From NCBI GenBank assembly GCA_045632265.1, contig JAZQWG010000030.1:1-64000 (forward strand): DNA of 64,000 nt, in the 5' to 3' direction. Position 1 is the stretch's first letter, and the number at the start of each line of letters is the position of its first letter. The DNA comes from Scatosoma sp045632265. Its GTDB lineage: Bacteria; Bacillota; Clostridia; Christensenellales; Borkfalkiaceae. A program made the position numbers and the translations under genes. Positions 60,773 through 64,000 of this stretch are shown here, in pieces. The notes beneath the pieces are model-generated. The model was not told the origin of the DNA. It ran no database searches and saw nothing but the letters and a program-made list of their open reading frames with translations.

Positions 60773-63436
60773 ATGGCAGAGAAAAAGGCTACATCCGCAC
60801 CTTCGCAAGCGAAGGGAACGGAAAAATTGAAAAAGGAGAGCGTAAAAGTTTCCCCGCCTGCAAACAAGGCAAGCGAAGAAACGAGCAAGCCTATCGAGAA
60901 AAAGAAATTCTCGTTAGACTTTTTGAAAGGCAAGAAGAAAACGCCCGCTCCTCAAGCCACGCAAGTGCAACGCTTTAGCGCTGATCCCGACGTCGGGCTT
61001 TCTACGGCGCAAGTGGACGAACGCACCAAAAACGGGCTTGTCAATCAATCGACGAAGAAATATTCCAAGAGCTATCGCAGCATCTTCCTTGGCAATATCT
61101 GCACGTTTTTCAACTTCCTTTGTTTGATAGCAGCCGTTGCGCTTATCTTGGCGCGCGCGCCCGTCACGCAATACCTATTCGTGCTTATCTTCGTGGTGAA
61201 CATCGTATTTAGTATCGTGCTTGAAATTAGGGCGAAATTGAAACTGGATAAACTTTCTATCCTATCTTCCCCTATCACCAAAGCAGTGCGAAACGGCGAG
61301 AGAATTGATTTGCCCGTCGAACAAATCGTTATCGACGATATTCTTATTCTCGTAGCTGGGCAACAAGTGCCTGCCGACTGTATCGCAATCGACGGCAACG
61401 CCGAACTGAACGAATCGCTTTTGACGGGTGAATCCGTACCCATTAAAAAGGAAGAAGGCGACTTTGTTTATGCAGGCTCGTTCGTGTCTAGCGGACGTCT
61501 TGCCGTGCGTGTGGATAAAATCGGCGACGATACGTACATCAGCAAGTTGACGGCGAGAGCGAAGAAATATAAAAAGCCCAACTCCGAAATCATGAACTCG
61601 ATTACGTTGTTCATCAAAATCATCGGTTTGGCGATTGTGCCTTTGGCAATTTTGATGTTCTTCAACAACTTCCGTGATCCGTCCATCGGCGGGGAAAACG
61701 CTTGGGCAAACCTTGCCCTTCGCGGCGGTTTTTGGAAAAACTTGTTCTCGGGGGATTTGATTGTCAGCGAAGCGATTCAATCGACCGCTTCCGTCGTAAT
61801 CGGTATGATTCCATCGGGCTTGCTCCTTCTCACCACCGTTGCCCTTTCCACGGGTATGATTCGTCTTGCTAAGTACAACACCTTGGTGCAAGACATGTAC
61901 TCGCTTGAAATGCTTGCGCGCGTTGACGTGCTTTGCCTTGATAAGACGGGCACGATTACCGACGGACGTATGAAGGTGAGCGATTGTATCCTTTTGAACA
62001 ACCCCACCGAGTTTGGCATCGACGAAATCATCGGTTCTATGCTCGCTTCCTTGGAAGATAACAACCAAACTTCCATCGCTTTGTACGAGCGTTTTGGTCA
62101 CTCTACGGCACTTACGCCTATCGCTACGCTGCCCTTCTCGTCGGCGAGAAAACTCTCCGCCGTGTCCTTTGAAGGTGCGGGCACGTTCGTACTCGGCGCA
62201 CCCGAATTCGTATTAAAACCCATGCCCACCCGTGTGGATAAGATTGTAAAACAATACGCACAAATGGGCTTGCGTGTAATGGTTATCGCACACTCCGTTG
62301 GACAGTTGCAAGGGGAAAAGATTCCCGTAGGCTTGAAGGCGGCGGCAATCATTACCCTTTCGGATAATATCCGTCCCGATGCCGTTGACACCATTCGTTG
62401 GTTCAAAGAAAACGACGTAGCCGTCAAAGTTATTTCGGGTGACAACCCCGTCACCGTTTCCGAAGTTGCAAGACGTGCGGGCATCAAAAACGCTTCCCTT
62501 TTCATTTCCTTGGAAGGGCTTTCCGACATCGAAGTGGAAAATGCAGCAAATCAATACACCGTGTTTGGCCGTGTGACGCCCGAACAAAAGGCTATCCTTA
62601 TCCGTTCCATTAAGCAAGCGGGGCACACCGTAGCCATGACGGGCGACGGCGTAAACGATATCCTTGCCATGAAAGAAGCGGACTGCGCCGTATCCGTTGC
62701 CTCGGGCAGCGAAGCGGCAAGAAACGTTTCCAACCTTGTATTGCAGGACAGCAATTTCTCGTCCATGCCCAAGATTGTAAACGAAGGCAGACGAGTTATC
62801 AACAACGTCAAGAACTCCGCATCCTTGTATATCATGAAAACCCTACTCATCCTTATCCTTTCGGTGGTTTGTTTGGGTATTCAAAACAAGTATTTCTTCA
62901 AGACGAACAACATGCTCTTATACGAGTTCTGTATCAGCGCAATCCCGTCCATGGTGCTTTCGTTGCAACCGAACAGCGAGCGTGTAAAAGGCAAATTTAT
63001 CCCCTACGTTTTAAGCCGTGCAATCCCCGGCGCAATCACAATGGCGCTTGGCATATTGACCATTTACGCCATTAGAGAATTGCCTATCGGCGAGAAGTTC
63101 GGGTTTGTCGTAAACGGCGATCCTACGCTGGAATACGATGCGCTTATGATGATTGCCCTTACCTTCTGCGGGCTTGTTATGTTGTACCGCATTTGTCAGC
63201 CCTTCAACGTCATTCGTGCAACCTTGTTCTTATTGACGGCGGCGCTTTGTATCATCGTCGTTTCCGTGCCCATTTTGAGCGAAATCGTCTTCGACGGTTG
63301 GTCGGCAGTAGAGTTCACTCTTCCCCAAGTGCTTTTGAGTATCATCATCGTTTTGGTAAGCTTCCCTATCTCGGCAACGCTTATCAAGCTGTTCGATATG
63401 ATAAACCCTGCGGAAGAATTGCCCCTTCAAAAATAA
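60773..63436 (+). CDS. Cation-transporting P-type ATPase (CtpE-like)
   Basis: An 887-residue P-type ATPase. After a Lys/Ala/Pro-rich N-terminal extension of about 65 residues come the actuator motif LLTGESVPIK, the phosphorylation site VLCLDKTGTITDG, and the hinge AMTGDGVNDILAMKEAD, with about ten membrane helices. The fourth helix reads GMIPSGLLLLTTVAL; members of the CtpE/Exp7-type calcium uptake group usually have PEGL here, so the ion-binding Glu is replaced by Ser. GGAG is 8 bases before ATG 60773. Transport of calcium or another divalent cation is likely but not proven by sequence. Confidence 0.88.
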   Translation: MAEKKATSAPSQAKGTEKLKKESVKVSPPANKASEETSKPIEKKKFSLDFLKGKKKTPAPQATQVQRFSADPDVGLSTAQVDERTKNGLVNQSTKKYSKSYRSIFLGNICTFFNFLCLIAAVALILARAPVTQYLFVLIFVVNIVFSIVLEIRAKLKLDKLSILSSPITKAVRNGERIDLPVEQIVIDDILILVAGQQVPADCIAIDGNAELNESLLTGESVPIKKEEGDFVYAGSFVSSGRLAVRVDKIGDDTYISKLTARAKKYKKPNSEIMNSITLFIKIIGLAIVPLAILMFFNNFRDPSIGGENAWANLALRGGFWKNLFSGDLIVSEAIQSTASVVIGMIPSGLLLLTTVALSTGMIRLAKYNTLVQDMYSLEMLARVDVLCLDKTGTITDGRMKVSDCILLNNPTEFGIDEIIGSMLASLEDNNQTSIALYERFGHSTALTPIATLPFSSARKLSAVSFEGAGTFVLGAPEFVLKPMPTRVDKIVKQYAQMGLRVMVIAHSVGQLQGEKIPVGLKAAAIITLSDNIRPDAVDTIRWFKENDVAVKVISGDNPVTVSEVARRAGIKNASLFISLEGLSDIEVENAANQYTVFGRVTPEQKAILIRSIKQAGHTVAMTGDGVNDILAMKEADCAVSVASGSEAARNVSNLVLQDSNFSSMPKIVNEGRRVINNVKNSASLYIMKTLLILILSVVCLGIQNKYFFKTNNMLLYEFCISAIPSMVLSLQPNSERVKGKFIPYVLSRAIPGAITMALGILTIYAIRELPIGEKFGFVVNGDPTLEYDALMMIALTFCGLVMLYRICQPFNVIRATLFLLTAALCIIVVSVPILSEIVFDGWSAVEFTLPQVLLSIIIVLVSFPISATLIKLFDMINPAEELPLQK

Positions 63437-63448
63437 TTTTATCAAATA

Positions 63449-63482
63449 AAAAGCAGGACTTGCTTACAAGTCCTGCTTTTTT
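63449..63482. terminator. Bidirectional terminator at the end of the P-type ATPase gene
   Basis: AAAAGCAGGACTTG-CTTA-CAAGTCCTGCTTTT with T-runs on both sides. Confidence 0.92.
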
Positions 63483-63495
63483 ATTTCGTCTTTTA

Positions 63496-64000
63496 TTAAG
63501 TCACGTTCACCGTATAAATTTGATTGTGAATATTCATCAAAATACCTTTGATATGCTTATAGCCAAGGGGCGGTAAAAGTTCTTCTTCCAACTCGGGAAT
63601 ATTCTCTATCTTACCGTCGGCATAATCAATCAAGCGTTTTTTACAATGCGCCATACGTTGCATAAGCCCGCCCAAACGCTCTGCTTGTACGTCGAAGCCG
63701 TGCGGTTTCTTCTCGCGAAGCCAACATTTTTCGTATTCGTCGTAGAAGATTTGCACACGCTTGATAACTTCTTCATAATCGGTTTGCGCCAAGGCACGAA
63801 GAGCTTCTTTATCCCCTTCTTTGTAAATACGTCTTGTCTTTACGCCCAGTTCAAACTTCACTTCAAGCACGTCCGAAAGCGCGCGAATAGCGGTGAAGAG
63901 ATATCCCCATTCGGGGTGTTTTTCCCCTTGTTTGAGCGTAGCGGATATTTTACGATAGAATTTTTCCGCCTTGCCTTCTTGGATAATCGCATCGAACACG
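63496..64000 (-). CDS. C-terminal part of a probable beta-N-acetylhexosaminidase-type glycosidase (cut by window edge)
   Basis: The last 168 codons of a gene whose 5' part lies beyond the right edge; no ribosome site is visible at the edge. The protein is alpha-helical and has CWLREKKPHGFDVQAERLGG followed by MQRMAHCKKRLIDYADGKIE, phrases that recall the C-terminal helical domain following the TIM barrel in GH20-like hexosaminidases of gut Clostridia. No catalytic residue lies inside the fragment, so the call is tentative. Confidence 0.5.
   Translation of the reverse strand, partial: VFDAIIQEGKAEKFYRKISATLKQGEKHPEWGYLFTAIRALSDVLEVKFELGVKTRRIYKEGDKEALRALAQTDYEEVIKRVQIFYDEYEKCWLREKKPHGFDVQAERLGGLMQRMAHCKKRLIDYADGKIENIPELEEELLPPLGYKHIKGILMNIHNQIYTVNVT

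Overview
The window looks like a chromosome segment of a spore-former-lineage Clostridia (Bacillota), probably an uncultured gut member. The basis is spoVT, Shine-Dalgarno sites of the GGAGG type before nearly every gene, TTGACA/TATAAT promoters, a class II alpha2 glycyl-tRNA synthetase and formate-tetrahydrofolate ligase. The exact genus cannot be fixed from sequence reading alone. Housekeeping genes sit in moderately GC-rich DNA; three blocks are visibly AT-richer or repeat-rich and look accessory.

Region 1 (1-13491) is an AT-rich genomic island. It ends at a 66-bp 3' fragment of a tRNA-Leu(UAA) gene, the usual scar of a tyrosine-recombinase element; the orientation places the element to the left, so the intact tRNA and any integrase should lie beyond base 1. 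The island carries a seven-gene operon (HTH regulator, ApeA-like HEPN protein, hsdM, hsdS, an unknown protein, a KAP-type P-loop NTPase, hsdR), a frameshifted gene, a flavin-reductase-like protein, an AAA-ATPase/RloB pair of the AbiL type with its own promoter and operator-like repeat, and an operon that I could not match to any defence system I know: an RNase III paralogue, a small basic protein and a Thg1-like (3'-5' polymerase) protein.

Region 2 (13492-28080) is a sugar or nucleoside acquisition block: ribokinase, a surface glycosidase-like lipoprotein, two secreted proteins with an unusual Cys-containing C-terminal anchor, a nucleoside hydrolase, two ABC permeases, a membrane-tethered Ig-like protein, a substrate-binding protein with an EF-hand-like loop, and a divergent AraC regulator; then an aldo/keto reductase and a rhodanese-fused CoA-disulfide reductase.

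Region 3 (28206-32394) holds two paralogous ~500-aa proteins of unknown function. They share promoter direct repeats and a C-terminal tail. The pair lies between a degenerate tRNA-tail sequence and a tandem array of 177-205 bp units that each repeat the 3' tail of the adjacent tRNA-Leu(AAG).

Region 4 (32573-44504) is core: spoVT, a membrane protein, glnS, fhs, glyS, gyrA, gyrB. Region 5 (44839-48660) is a second accessory islet: WYL regulator, PD-(D/E)XK nuclease, two small proteins and a DnaB-like ATPase. Three of its genes are preceded by the same promoter module. A cluster of micro-ORFs lies on the opposite strand.

Region 6 (48767-64000) is again mostly core: an MreB-like protein, Maf, Ppx/GppA, a split TSUP transporter with a hairpin repeat array, a 1136-aa surface protein, an RsmF-like methyltransferase, a DEDD exonuclease, serS, a P-type ATPase and the end of a probable glycosidase.
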